DNA from: Cyclobacterium jeungdonense
Lineage (GTDB): Bacteria > Bacteroidota > Bacteroidia > Cytophagales > Cyclobacteriaceae
Reading direction: 5' to 3'
Assembly (NCBI RefSeq): GCF_010994275.1
Contig: NZ_WMCD01000003.1
Location: 186,001-250,000 of the forward strand
Length of the DNA: 64,000 nucleotides
This document shows positions 24,828-33,693 of this stretch, piece by piece; the first letter of the stretch is position 1; every line of letters starts with the position of its first letter. The notes under the pieces are model-generated. The model had not been told where the DNA came from. It saw only the letters and a list, made by a program, of their open reading frames with translations, and did not search any database. The translations under genes were made by a program, and so were the position numbers.

Positions 24828-25958
24828 ATGAGAAAGTGGCAGCAATACGGGTTTAAAGGCATGGTAATTGGATTTTTTACCCTAATCGTCCTGCAATCAT
24901 TTGTAGTATTTCCCCGGTCAGCCCAGCAAGGGCCCCCAATAATCGATCCCATTTCCCTGAATGTAACCTCTCAACTGTTTGTTCCGGAGGAATACTATAT
25001 CAAAGGACTGATAGATGACCGCACCGATCGGTCTCCTGTGGCATTTTTAGTACCCCATGTCCGGAGCGGCAGCCAATTAGAAACGGTGGACCTGGCAGGG
25101 GGTGCTATGAATGCTGTGAAGGCGTACCTATTTGGTGTGCTACCCCGGAACGAGCAATTAAGACCCATTGTCGTCCGGATAAAAGACCTGAAAATCGTAG
25201 AGTCCTTACACGATGCCGGAAACGGGGTGGTCGCTGGGGAGGTATTTCTGGATTTTTCGTTTGAGCTGGATCGGGACGGAGAATTGGTCCACCTCCTGGA
25301 TTTTCAGGGAGGGGCGAGTTATAAAAGAGGGGTGCGCCAGTTTTACCTGATAGCCCCTGTTCTCAAAAGGTCTATCAATAACTCCTTAAAGTATTTTAAC
25401 GATTGGATAGAAAATGAATCAGATAAAGACATAAAACTGCTTCGTGATGTAACGATTCGGATTCGGGATTATCAGCAGGATATGAAAGATGACACGGTTT
25501 TTTATGACCCGTTCAGGCCTCTTACCTGGGATGATTTCACGGGACGGCCCCGGTTTAACAATTACGCCGCTTCGATCTTTGCCAGTATAGGGTACGAAGG
25601 GAATAGCTGGATCGAGGAAGGCAAAGTGATCGTTGACCTGACATTCAAGACCTATATGCTGAAAAGTTCTTCCTGGGTAAGGCGTGAGAACAATAGCTAC
25701 GGACTGAACCACGAACAACGGCATTTTGATATTGCAAAAATAGTGGTGGAGCGGCTTAAGGAACGAGTACGGCAACTGAACCTACAACCCCATAATTTTG
25801 ATCGCAAAGTTTCCTTTCATTACCTGGAGGCTTATCGGGAAATGAATCAGCTGCAGGAACAATACGATAGGGAAACGGCGCATGGATTAAACGGAGGAGC
25901 TCAGGAAAGGTGGAATAGAAAAATTGACGAGGAGTTGGCTCGGTTTGGAGTAAAGTGA
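24828..25958 (+). CDS. Secreted DUF922-like protein with HExxHFD motif
   Basis: 376 residues with a membrane-spanning N-terminus (MVIGFFTLIVLQSFVVF), either a signal peptide or an anchor. The C-terminal third shows a DUF922-like pattern: FRPLTWDDFTGRP, FASIGYEG and LNHEQRHFDIAKIVVERL, where HEQRH resembles a zinc-metallopeptidase HExxH. The N-terminal 200 residues are unassigned. DUF922 proteins are predicted metal-dependent hydrolases, with activity largely unproven. Its stop faces the phosphoesterase gene across a bidirectional terminator. Confidence 0.7.
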   Translation: MRKWQQYGFKGMVIGFFTLIVLQSFVVFPRSAQQGPPIIDPISLNVTSQLFVPEEYYIKGLIDDRTDRSPVAFLVPHVRSGSQLETVDLAGGAMNAVKAYLFGVLPRNEQLRPIVVRIKDLKIVESLHDAGNGVVAGEVFLDFSFELDRDGELVHLLDFQGGASYKRGVRQFYLIAPVLKRSINNSLKYFNDWIENESDKDIKLLRDVTIRIRDYQQDMKDDTVFYDPFRPLTWDDFTGRPRFNNYAASIFASIGYEGNSWIEEGKVIVDLTFKTYMLKSSSWVRRENNSYGLNHEQRHFDIAKIVVERLKERVRQLNLQPHNFDRKVSFHYLEAYREMNQLQEQYDRETAHGLNGGAQERWNRKIDEELARFGVK

Positions 25959-26078
25959 TGTAGCACCGGGTAATTGGAATGCCGTAACCCAAGAAACGCC
26001 TGTAAAACAGCTATTTTTATTGGTAAAAGCGATTTGTGCCGTTCAGTTTTGAGGTTCAAAGGCGAATCGCTTAACAAA

Positions 26079-26116
26079 AAAAAGTGGCCATCACCATGAT
26101 TGGGATGCCACTTTTT
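26079..26116. terminator. Bidirectional terminator between convergent genes
   Basis: AAAAAGTGGC pairs with GCCACTTTTT around an 18-base loop, with A and T runs on both sides. It serves the DUF922 gene (+) and the phosphoesterase gene (-). Confidence 0.8.
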
Positions 26117-26137
26117 ATGCAGGTTGGGTTGGTGGTT

Positions 26138-27715
26138 TTAATAAGTTACCGGTTCTGCAATTCTGTATTCACTGGTAGCGGTGTGTGTGCGGCCAAACAT
26201 ATCTTTCGCGCGGACTGTAATGGTATGGGTGCCCACAGAAAGGTTGGTGGGAATACTTCCTCTCCAGAGGTGGGTAGAATTAACAGGGTTGGAGGGCCTT
26301 CTTCCGGGTTCCAGTTCCTCCATGAAATCCCATTCCATCACATCTGCGATAAAAGAAGGGTCTGGTGCTTCTACCCAGTTCATGGCACGCCATTCTCCGT
26401 TATCAATTTTATATTCTACCAGATCGTCCTTGTCTCCCATAAAGAAATTGGCAAATATTCCAGAGGAGGTTCCTCGGTTATTGGCTACTACATTGGGATT
26501 GTATATCCCAATTTGGTAATCAAGCGGTTTACCTACCACTTTATAGTCGATGGAATAGCTGTTTTCGGCAATATGCAACAGGGCGTAACCTTTAGGTGTA
26601 CCGTCTCTCATGGTAGAGATGGGTATTCCCTTCGCATTCAATTTTCCGGAATACCAATCACCGGAGGTGGTTCCGGCATTGTACTCGTGAAATCGCCCTT
26701 TGCCTTCCCAGCCGTCTTCAGCCGTATAGAAATTGTGCCGTTGCAAGTGAGTATGCGCAGACATGGCCAGGCGGTTTGGGTAGTCTTTCAGTAAATCAAA
26801 CAAACGCTTTCGGTCGCTGTCACGGAAGGAGTTTTCATTTTGATGAAGCAGGGGGATGTGAAACGAAAGGACGACAAGCTGATCCTTATCAACATGTTTC
26901 AGGTCGTTTTCTACAAAATCCAACTGGTCTTTCCGGAAACCACCCCAATAACCCTGTCCGTCTCTGGGGTCTGGATACAATATATCTTCCAGTATTATAA
27001 AGTGAGCACCTCCATAATTGAATGCATGGGCGGACGGTCCAAAAGTTTTTTCAAAGGACTCATCTGCAAGCGCATCCGATGTGGCATCGTAATTCATGTC
27101 GTGGTTCCCCATTACATTATACCAGGGCCAGGAAGTTTGTTTGAGGACTTCCACATAACCGGGGTGAAGGTCCAGGTCATCACCGGACAGATCCCCGAGG
27201 CTAATCCCAAAGCTGATATCCGTTTCATTTTTCGCTTCTTCTACTACTCCCTGAGCAAATAATTCCAGCTCTTTTTGCGTGTAGGGCTGGGGATCTCCAA
27301 AAACCATCGCGGTGAATTCCTCAGGTTCTTCCTGGGCATAAAGGGCAAAATCTACTGATTTGGGCAATTTACCAGTTGGGGCCACCCCTTCGTATTGAAG
27401 GTCAGGTGATCCGTCTGGTTTATGAATGTGATAAAATTTGGGTAGCTTGTCCTCTCCTGTCGGAACGGCATAGTCTGTGGGCTTGATAACAAAAATGATC
27501 TGATCGTTTCCAAGAGGGAGTGTGTACTTACCATCCTCATCTGTGAGAACTACGGATACTCCATTGCTGACCGCTACTGAAGGAATTCCCTTTTCTCTGC
27601 GTTCTTTTTTTCCGTTTTGATTGTGGTCTTCATATACTACCCCGGTTACCTGCTCCTGGGCAAGTAGTTGGAAGCTGATACCAAGGGACCAACAAAAGAT
27701 GATTAATTTTTTCAT
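26138..27715 (-). CDS. Secreted calcineurin-like phosphoesterase
   Basis: 525 residues with signal peptide MKKLIIFCWSLGISFQLLAQ. An N-terminal Cna-B/SdrD-like domain (about 22-100, VTGVVYEDHNQNGKKERREKG) precedes the metallophosphoesterase core: FGDPQPY, SLGDLSGDDL, VMGNHDMNYD, SFHIPLLH and SAHTHLQRHN supply the metal ligands. The C-terminal 150 residues form a beta-sandwich (NLSVGTHTITVRAKDMFGR). This three-domain arrangement is common in Bacteroidota; substrates are unknown. It is the last gene of the first carbohydrate locus, 133 bp after the VCBS gene. Confidence 0.9.
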   Translation of the reverse strand: MKKLIIFCWSLGISFQLLAQEQVTGVVYEDHNQNGKKERREKGIPSVAVSNGVSVVLTDEDGKYTLPLGNDQIIFVIKPTDYAVPTGEDKLPKFYHIHKPDGSPDLQYEGVAPTGKLPKSVDFALYAQEEPEEFTAMVFGDPQPYTQKELELFAQGVVEEAKNETDISFGISLGDLSGDDLDLHPGYVEVLKQTSWPWYNVMGNHDMNYDATSDALADESFEKTFGPSAHAFNYGGAHFIILEDILYPDPRDGQGYWGGFRKDQLDFVENDLKHVDKDQLVVLSFHIPLLHQNENSFRDSDRKRLFDLLKDYPNRLAMSAHTHLQRHNFYTAEDGWEGKGRFHEYNAGTTSGDWYSGKLNAKGIPISTMRDGTPKGYALLHIAENSYSIDYKVVGKPLDYQIGIYNPNVVANNRGTSSGIFANFFMGDKDDLVEYKIDNGEWRAMNWVEAPDPSFIADVMEWDFMEELEPGRRPSNPVNSTHLWRGSIPTNLSVGTHTITVRAKDMFGRTHTATSEYRIAEPVTY

Positions 27716-27848
27716 AGGGTTGGCTTTTTTTATAAAGGCCTAAATTAATTCATTTGACTATCACAAGTGTGGGGAACGGATTAAATTAACGTTATTTCTT
27801 AGCGTTCTGAATACGAGTTTTTTCAAATTTCCACACCGGGATTACAGA

Positions 27849-28979
27849 TTATCGGGACCCTTTATTGTGAAAGACGACCAGTCCATCTTTGCCTGCAACG
27901 ACGATATCCAGAAGCCCATTTCCATTCAGATCTTCTACCGAAAAATAGAGACCTGCGCCCTTTCCTTCTCCGAAAGGACCATAGCTGATGATATTTTTGG
28001 TAAAGGATTCTCCGTTCCACTTAAAATAATACAATCCCAAGTGGTCGTTTGCTCCGGGATCATTTCCATTATGCGCGCGGTATCTTTTGCCGGTAATCAA
28101 TTCCATTTGTCCGTCGTTGTCAATGTCCGCCCATTCCATGGTGTGGTATTGAGACTGATAAGGATCGATGGGACGTTTGATAAAGGTAATCCGTTCTCCC
28201 TCGCGTTGCTGTTGGTACCAGTGTAGTCCGTAATCATGCCCCTGTCCCACGATCAGGTCATTTAAGCCATCTCCGTTAACATCTTCAACCAAAATGGGAA
28301 CGCTCGCACCTCCCAATTCAAAGGAGGGATGAAGCTTCCAGGTACCGGTTCCCAAATCTTCGGGGGCTTCCAGCCAGCCTTCCGGGATAATAAAGTCTCC
28401 TCTTCCGTCGCCATTGATGTCTCCAAAACCCAATCCATGCCCGTGTTTATCGATGACAGGGTGCTTGTCGAATGATTTTGTCCCCTTTCCTTCGGCGTCT
28501 CTGTTTAAGGTATAGTAAGCCAGGGGCTGATTGGGCGTATTGGGAACAATGTCCAGGTGTCCGTCACCATCTACATCCCAGGCACGGGAGGTTTCCACAT
28601 TCCCCGTATTGGCAATCTCGTGAACGTCCCATTCCCCGTTTGTACCGGGATTCTCTGCCCAAAATAAGGTTTTGCCAAACCATCCACCCGTAACGTAATC
28701 CATTTTCCCATCGCCGTTTACGTCCATGGGAATGGTAGAAAAATCATCAAAGTATTCACTAACTCGTTTCACCTGACCGATGAGCTGCCTTTTGGTGAAC
28801 TCCGGCCCTTTATACCAATAACTTCCAGAAACAAGGTCATGGATTCCATCCCCATCTACATCGAATACACCGACGGATTCTGCGCTTTCCATGGCGATCA
28901 GTTGTTTTTCAAAAGTAACAGGTTGGGGATCATTGTTGAGAAAAACCAACGATAAGGCAATACATACATATCCAATCAT
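27849..28979 (-). CDS. Secreted VCBS/FG-GAP repeat protein, probable seven-bladed propeller
   Basis: 376 residues with a short signal sequence. Seven calcium-binding-type repeats are visible: DVDGDGIHDLV, DVNGDGKMDYV, DVDGDGHLDIV, DINGDGRGDFI, DVNGDGLNDLI, DIDNDGQMELI and DLNGNGLLDIV. Seven such repeats predict an integrin-like seven-bladed propeller. No catalytic domain is attached. It precedes the phosphoesterase gene and has an upstream motif shared with the susC promoter region, so it probably belongs functionally to the carbohydrate locus (inference). It may bind sugar or a surface ligand. Confidence 0.9.
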   Translation of the reverse strand: MIGYVCIALSLVFLNNDPQPVTFEKQLIAMESAESVGVFDVDGDGIHDLVSGSYWYKGPEFTKRQLIGQVKRVSEYFDDFSTIPMDVNGDGKMDYVTGGWFGKTLFWAENPGTNGEWDVHEIANTGNVETSRAWDVDGDGHLDIVPNTPNQPLAYYTLNRDAEGKGTKSFDKHPVIDKHGHGLGFGDINGDGRGDFIIPEGWLEAPEDLGTGTWKLHPSFELGGASVPILVEDVNGDGLNDLIVGQGHDYGLHWYQQQREGERITFIKRPIDPYQSQYHTMEWADIDNDGQMELITGKRYRAHNGNDPGANDHLGLYYFKWNGESFTKNIISYGPFGEGKGAGLYFSVEDLNGNGLLDIVVAGKDGLVVFHNKGSR

Positions 28980-29012
28980 ACGCTAAAGTTAGGATATTAG
29001 TAGGGAAAAGTG

Positions 29013-29027
29013 TCCTGCACTATCCTG
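29013..29027 (-). promoter_or_regulatory. CAGGATAGTGCAGGA motif upstream of the VCBS gene
   Basis: Read on the minus strand this 15-mer differs by one base from CAGGATAGTACAGGA in the susC upstream region (38435-38449). Both contain two CAGGA half-sites 10 bases apart. It lies 34-48 bases upstream of the VCBS start codon; TAACTTTA at 28984-28991 could be a -7 box. Regulatory role inferred from position and recurrence only. Confidence 0.35.
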
Positions 29028-29050
29028 TTCAAAGAAGAATTTGGGGCTTT

Positions 29051-29773
29051 TTAACCGCCGGAAGGCTTTAATTTGAAAGAGAGGTTCTTTTTTCTACCCG
29101 CAAGAAAACGGAGAAGGCTGAAAATAAAGAGCGATACACCGGCCATTTCAAGGGTTTCCTCAATAGTGTAAAAAATCATGTACCGCAGCCCAAACCCTTC
29201 ATTCTCCATGGTATTGCCTCCGAGCATTTCCATGCCAATAGCGCCAGCGATAAAGATTGCCCCGGAAACCATCATCAAAATGAATATCCGGCCGTCTAGT
29301 CGCTTAAAAAAAGGGATGTATACCAGACCTAACAGTAGCATAGCTGTGGAATACGGAATAATCCAGGCGTAATAGAAATACCCTGAAAATTCATAATGGG
29401 TTCTGAAATAACCGATAAGGAATTCGTGAATTTCAGTGGCTTCGTCTATGGATAAAAAAGTGAATACAAGTGCTAATCCTTGCCAGCCCATTGCTTTTTG
29501 TTCAGTCTTTTTTTCGTAGCGGTAAATGAAATACAATAATACAGCAACCGTCAATAGCAACAAGGATGAAAAAAAGGAGGGTATGTTTGCTTCCTGGTTA
29601 AAATCAAAAAGACGGATAAAAAAAATATGGAACGGCTTTTTATCTTCGATAACGTATTGCATCCAGACACAAGCTAGATTTAATACCAATAACAAAAGTA
29701 TGATGGATCCTAGAAATTTTAAAACGGTAGTTAGGGTAATTTTGAATTTCATAAAGTTGGTTACCAAGGCCAT
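29051..29773 (-). CDS. Multipass membrane protein of unknown function
   Basis: 240 residues with about six hydrophobic helices: IILLLLVLNLACVW, LLLLTVAVLLYFI, GLALVFTFLSI, STAMLLLGLVYI, FILMMVSGAIFIAG and LEMAGVSLFIFSLLRF. Two helices carry unusual acidic/His patterns, FLSIDEATEIHEFL and YTIEETLEMAG, with GMEMLGG between; such buried Glu/Asp/His residues could bind metal or form an active site, as in some membrane hydrolases, but no family was recognised. A terminator-like hairpin separates it from the alpha/beta-hydrolase gene upstream and 71 bp separate it from the VCBS gene downstream. Confidence 0.75.
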   Translation of the reverse strand: MALVTNFMKFKITLTTVLKFLGSIILLLLVLNLACVWMQYVIEDKKPFHIFFIRLFDFNQEANIPSFFSSLLLLTVAVLLYFIYRYEKKTEQKAMGWQGLALVFTFLSIDEATEIHEFLIGYFRTHYEFSGYFYYAWIIPYSTAMLLLGLVYIPFFKRLDGRIFILMMVSGAIFIAGAIGMEMLGGNTMENEGFGLRYMIFYTIEETLEMAGVSLFIFSLLRFLAGRKKNLSFKLKPSGG

Positions 29774-29830
29774 TTTAAGCTTAGTGCCATCTAGATAACA
29801 ATTTGTTTACCAAAAAGTAGCTATTTAAAA

Positions 29831-29869
29831 AAATGCTGCTTACACCGGTATTTATACCAGCCAAGCAGC
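29831..29869 (-). terminator. Terminator after the alpha/beta-hydrolase gene
   Basis: On the minus strand GCTGCTT pairs with AAGCAGC around a loop that itself contains GGTATAAATACC, followed by ATTTTTTTAAATAG. It closes the transcript running from the ThuA gene to the hydrolase gene. Confidence 0.7.
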
Positions 29870-29923
29870 AAGATACTTTTCGGAAACAGACTAAAAAATA
29901 TACAATACCTAAGCCGAAGGCAC

Positions 29924-30727
29924 CTAATTTTCCAGCAACCATTGATTGACCCGGTGGTTAAAATCCTCCAGATTTTCCCAATGGAAGGCATGTCCGCTAC
30001 CAGGGTATATGTGTAGCAGGGAATTGGGAATGGCTTCGGCAACTTCCCGGGTCATCCATTGAGGAGTAAAGGCATCGACCTCGCCACCCAGGACAAAGGT
30101 GGGATGAGTGATGGAAGATAGCTGGTCCAATACCTCATGGTGAATGCAGGCTTCTGCCTGTCCTTCCAGACCAATCAGCGGTTGGGGAGAAGGGTCCAAA
30201 GCCGCATTTTCCCGGTCCTCTACCATGTCCTCGTAACTTGAGTCATCATCAAAGGTGGCTTTGGAAAAAATCAACAGTTGTACGTAGAGGCTAAACTCCT
30301 CCGGGCGAAACCGGGCTTTGCAGTCCATCATGTGTCTGAAAATGTCCTTAGCCGTGCGGTCACATCTGGCCCAGGGACACATAAGAACGAGGGATCTCAA
30401 TAGCTCTGGATGGCGAATGCCCAACTGCTGGGCGATAATGCTACCCATGGATACACCGACTACCCGCACACCCGAAAGGCCGAGGTGTTTCAATAAACCG
30501 GCACAGTCATCGGCCATTTGTGCCGAACTGTAGGGTCCCGGAGGTTTGTCAGATAATCCCACCCCCCGGTTGTCCACCAAAATGCAACGAAAGCTTTTTT
30601 CCCAATACTCCACGTGTTTTTCCCAAACGGCCCCAGGGGCAGTGATGCCCATAATTAATAACAGCGGCTCACCAGATCCTCTTTCCTCATAGTGGAGGTT
30701 AATTCCATTACTTTGTACAACAGGCAT
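29924..30727 (-). CDS. Alpha/beta-fold hydrolase
   Basis: 267 residues, no signal peptide. The fold is given by LLLIMGITAPGAVWEKH (oxyanion region), DNRGVGLSDKP, the nucleophile elbow VGVSMGSIIAQ (Ser about 94), the acid region GGEVDAFTP and the C-terminal His in PGSGHAFHWEN. It resembles 3-oxoadipate enol-lactonase-type esterases, but substrate assignment at that level is not reliable. Only 3 bp separate it from the TIM-barrel gene upstream, so it is in the same operon; a lactone of an oxidised sugar is a plausible substrate (inference). Confidence 0.88.
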   Translation of the reverse strand: MPVVQSNGINLHYEERGSGEPLLLIMGITAPGAVWEKHVEYWEKSFRCILVDNRGVGLSDKPPGPYSSAQMADDCAGLLKHLGLSGVRVVGVSMGSIIAQQLGIRHPELLRSLVLMCPWARCDRTAKDIFRHMMDCKARFRPEEFSLYVQLLIFSKATFDDDSSYEDMVEDRENAALDPSPQPLIGLEGQAEACIHHEVLDQLSSITHPTFVLGGEVDAFTPQWMTREVAEAIPNSLLHIYPGSGHAFHWENLEDFNHRVNQWLLEN

Positions 30728-30730
30728 AAT

Positions 30731-31555
30731 TTATTTTAAGCTAGGTATTAGTGATTTATGAACCCATTCGCCATCGTGGAGGGTTACAAAATCGGGATCC
30801 TTTAATGCCTCCTGACCCTCATCTTCACAGATAATCCATCCATTAAATTGCTCGTCTTTCAGCCATTGGGTAATGCTGGTAAAATCGACTTTTCCATTTC
30901 CCATAAGGGTGAATTCAGGATTCCCATCCCAATCCTTGTAATGTACGTGATTGATAAGTGAGCGGTATTCTTTCATCTTGGCCAGCGGGTCCATTCCACC
31001 ATTGATAATGTGACCTACATCCGGGCACCATCCTGTCACCTTAGGGTCAAGGCTTTCCAGAATGACCTGGTAGTCTTCTTCCGTTCGGGTGATGGAACTG
31101 TGAGGAGAATTTGGATGGAAACTGCTAATCACTCCCCGATCAGTCGCTCGGGAAGAAACGGTGTTCACAATTTCTACCAGGTTCTTTCTTCGCTGTACCA
31201 GGTCGTGTCTGCCGGTGGGGATCTGAACGGTACAGAGCACCGATCCCGGAAATTTCGATAACAGCTCAATGGCCTCGTCAGCAATCTTTTTTTCTTCGTC
31301 CGTTTCTTTGGTACCATTCCAATCTAAGGCAAGGGCAACAGCTGCCAGTTCTATGTTTTCCTCTTTGAGTTTCTTTTCCAACAGATTGGCATCGGATAAG
31401 GGACCCATCCAGGTAAAAATTGGTTGTATTCCTGTAAATCCGGCTTTGGAGATAACCTCTATCATGTGGCCCAACTGGCCTTTGTAGGTTTCCCCGTTTT
31501 GGCTCATGAACCAGGTGTAGACTTCTGCTCCGAAGCGAAAAGGTAAGTTATTCAT
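30731..31555 (-). CDS. Sugar phosphate isomerase/epimerase family TIM barrel (first)
   Basis: 274 residues, cytoplasmic. Xylose-isomerase-like TIM-barrel (AP_endonuc_2) features: GAEVYTWF on strand 1, AGFTGIQPIFTWMG, the metal-ligand regions SSFHPNSPHSS and WCPDVGHIINGG, and the C-terminal pair VHYKDWDGN / WIICEDEG. It resembles the inosose dehydratase and 2-keto-inositol isomerase branch, but the level of similarity visible here does not fix a substrate. It is the third gene after the susD hairpin, in the same direction as ThuA and the second TIM barrel. Confidence 0.85.
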   Translation of the reverse strand: MNNLPFRFGAEVYTWFMSQNGETYKGQLGHMIEVISKAGFTGIQPIFTWMGPLSDANLLEKKLKEENIELAAVALALDWNGTKETDEEKKIADEAIELLSKFPGSVLCTVQIPTGRHDLVQRRKNLVEIVNTVSSRATDRGVISSFHPNSPHSSITRTEEDYQVILESLDPKVTGWCPDVGHIINGGMDPLAKMKEYRSLINHVHYKDWDGNPEFTLMGNGKVDFTSITQWLKDEQFNGWIICEDEGQEALKDPDFVTLHDGEWVHKSLIPSLK

Positions 31556-31597
31556 TGTAGGTATTGTTTTTTGTTTTGATAAAAGGTTGAGTTTGAC

Positions 31598-32449
31598 TTA
31601 TAAACCGTGTTTTTCTCCCATTTCCTTGATAAAACGGTAACCGTTTTCTGCCATTTCCCAGGGCTGGGAAAACTCTCTCCAAACACCGATCGAATTAGCG
31701 AAATCCGGGTCGTTTCTGGTAAACCCTTCAATGGTCAGCCAGCCCCCAAATTTAATTTCGGACAAAGTAGAAAAGGTATCGTCCCAGGGCACATGGCCAG
31801 ATCCGGGTGTTCCCCGGTCATTTTCACTAATATGCACATGACCCAGGTAAGGTGCTACTTTTCGAAGGGCCTCGCCTAGTTTTTTTTCTTCAATGTTCGC
31901 ATGGTGGGTGTCAAACATGGCTTTTACGTGGGGGTGATCCACTTTTTTCACCAAATGGATTAACTGATCCATAGTATTGCAAAGGTAGCATTCAAATCGG
32001 TTCAATGCTTCCGGAGTAAGGGTAATGCCTGCCTGCTGGGCATGATCTCCTGCTTTGTGCAATACCTCCGCACTCCAGTTGTATTCGTCCTCGGTAGGGG
32101 ATCGCTGTGCAAAGGTGGAAAAAGCGGAGTGGAAAGGGCCACAGATCACCTTAGCTCCCAAATCGTGGGAGCGGTCTATGGTCCACTTTATTTTATCCAG
32201 AGCCCTGTCCCGGACCTTGGCATCCGGGTTGATGGGATTTTCTTCGGGACCTAATACAAAGACGGTGGTTGTTTCCAGGCCCGTCTGGCTGGCAAATTTC
32301 CCGATTTCCTGGTAGGCTTTTTCCTCAGGAGATCCTACAAAAAATTCCACACCGTCATAGCCGATGGTTTTTAATCGCTCAATAATGGGTTTTAAATCAT
32401 CTGAAACGACCGCAGACCAGGCCAGTACGTTAAATCCAATTTTATTCAT
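31598..32449 (-). CDS. TIM-barrel sugar epimerase, D-tagatose/D-psicose 3-epimerase-like
   Basis: 283 residues. Motifs match the ketose 3-epimerase group: TPEALNRFECYLCNT (metal-ligand Glu), MFDTHHANIEE (metal-ligand Asp and His), HVHISENDRGTPGSGHVPWD (substrate-binding His/Arg) and LTIEGFTRND (second catalytic Glu). Those enzymes invert C3 of free ketoses using Mn or Co. The exact sugar is not determined. It lies 45 bp after the ThuA gene and 42 bp before the other TIM barrel in an apparent operon. Confidence 0.85.
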   Translation of the reverse strand: MNKIGFNVLAWSAVVSDDLKPIIERLKTIGYDGVEFFVGSPEEKAYQEIGKFASQTGLETTTVFVLGPEENPINPDAKVRDRALDKIKWTIDRSHDLGAKVICGPFHSAFSTFAQRSPTEDEYNWSAEVLHKAGDHAQQAGITLTPEALNRFECYLCNTMDQLIHLVKKVDHPHVKAMFDTHHANIEEKKLGEALRKVAPYLGHVHISENDRGTPGSGHVPWDDTFSTLSEIKFGGWLTIEGFTRNDPDFANSIGVWREFSQPWEMAENGYRFIKEMGEKHGL

Positions 32450-32494
32450 GATGTATTGTTTATAATGGGTAAAAAACCAGGTTTTATCAATCTT

Positions 32495-33535
32495 CTATTC
32501 GAAATCGCTAACTTTCATTCCCTTCTGGAAATTATCAAAGCCAAACATGGTCGGTTCGTAGTTTCCTACAATGGAAACATTTGCCATTTCGGGGATTTGG
32601 GGCCCCATATCCAGTCCCCAGTAGGTAGCATTTACAATTAACCTCCGTAAATCTTCACTAAGAAGGTCTACCGATGCGCCCATGGTACTGGCAAAGACCC
32701 TTCCTTTTTTTCCACCTTCAAGGGCGTAGGACTTGGTCCAGGCTACTGGCATGAGGGACTTTTTCCAGTTGATGGGTGATTCCGGGGTCATTCCTGAGGT
32801 AGATGCGCCATGAATCAAAACAGAGGCATCGTCCCCAATACTTGTAACCGTATACACATCAGAAGCTGCCCAAATGTCTTGTACGCCATTGAGTATTGGA
32901 TTATTTGTTGCGTCCTGTATTCCATCTAATAAACCCCGGGTTCCTTCCACCGCGTGATGACCATGGTGTGCCACCCAGGTTTCGCCGAGAATTTTTCTTC
33001 CAAAGCCTTTTTCCCAGCCGGGGAATTTGCTTTGCCAATGGTATTTTGCATAGGGACTTGTGCTTTCTGCACTGTAATTAAAGGCATGGGTAGAGGTGCG
33101 GAGTGCCAGCAGAGGTTTGCCTGCCTTGAGGAATTCATCAAAATAACGCATTTGCTCATCGGGTAACTCCCGGAATCGCAGGAGAATGATGGCCAGATCG
33201 GCATCTTCAAGTGCTTCCATCCCGGGTATGTTGCTTTTATAGTTGGGGACTACCTCGTTGTTTTCAGGATGGATAGGAAAAAGGACCGTAGTCGTAAAGC
33301 CATGATGTGTGGAAAGAATTTTCGCCAGCATCGGGAGCCCTTCCTCGGAGCGGTACTCATCATCTCCGGCTATCAAAACTATTTTTTTCCCCTGCCCGGG
33401 GCCGTCGCCTCCTTCGAAATGAAGCATCAATTTTTCCTGCTGGGCTATGGAGAGACTACTGCCAAAGGCAAAAATAATCAATAATGCCAGTCTTAAAAGG
33501 GTGTTGGTAGGGGGGGTTTCACGCGGTGCTTTCAT
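32495..33535 (-). CDS. Secreted ThuA-domain protein
   Basis: 346 residues with signal peptide ending near SSLSIAQQ. The glutamine-amidotransferase-like ThuA fold is shown by KIVLIAGDDEYRSEEGLPM, ADLAIILLRFRELPDEQMRYF, GKPLLALRTSTHAFNY and the C-terminal GRVFASTMGASVDLL followed by RRLIVNATYWGLDM. ThuA was first linked to trehalose utilisation and the family recurs in sugar loci beside Gfo/Idh/MocA and TIM-barrel genes, but no reaction is firmly assigned. It is the first gene after the susD terminator hairpin. Confidence 0.87.
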   Translation of the reverse strand: MKAPRETPPTNTLLRLALLIIFAFGSSLSIAQQEKLMLHFEGGDGPGQGKKIVLIAGDDEYRSEEGLPMLAKILSTHHGFTTTVLFPIHPENNEVVPNYKSNIPGMEALEDADLAIILLRFRELPDEQMRYFDEFLKAGKPLLALRTSTHAFNYSAESTSPYAKYHWQSKFPGWEKGFGRKILGETWVAHHGHHAVEGTRGLLDGIQDATNNPILNGVQDIWAASDVYTVTSIGDDASVLIHGASTSGMTPESPINWKKSLMPVAWTKSYALEGGKKGRVFASTMGASVDLLSEDLRRLIVNATYWGLDMGPQIPEMANVSIVGNYEPTMFGFDNFQKGMKVSDFE

Positions 33536-33624
33536 GGAGAAAAGAAGTTATTTGGAGATTAAATTAAGCAAATTGTTTGGAACATTCCCTAATGAAAGGG
33601 GATCTAATGTGCTAATATAGGATA

Positions 33625-33665
33625 AAAGGGGCAAACCAGGTTTTTGCTACCCGTTTCGCCCCTTT
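33625..33665 (-). terminator. Hairpin between susD and the ThuA gene
   Basis: On the minus strand AAAGGGGC pairs with GCCCCTTT around a long loop, followed by TATCC rather than a long T run. It starts 29 bp after the susD stop. Attenuating or processing rather than absolute termination is likely (inference). Confidence 0.6.
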
Positions 33666-33693
33666 GTAATTCATCTATTTCTAAGCTGTTGGT

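Noticed and set aside
26084..26794. 236-codon plus-strand ORF
   Set aside because: Antisense to the calcineurin-like phosphoesterase with its GNHD and AHTH motifs; no signal or domain of its own.
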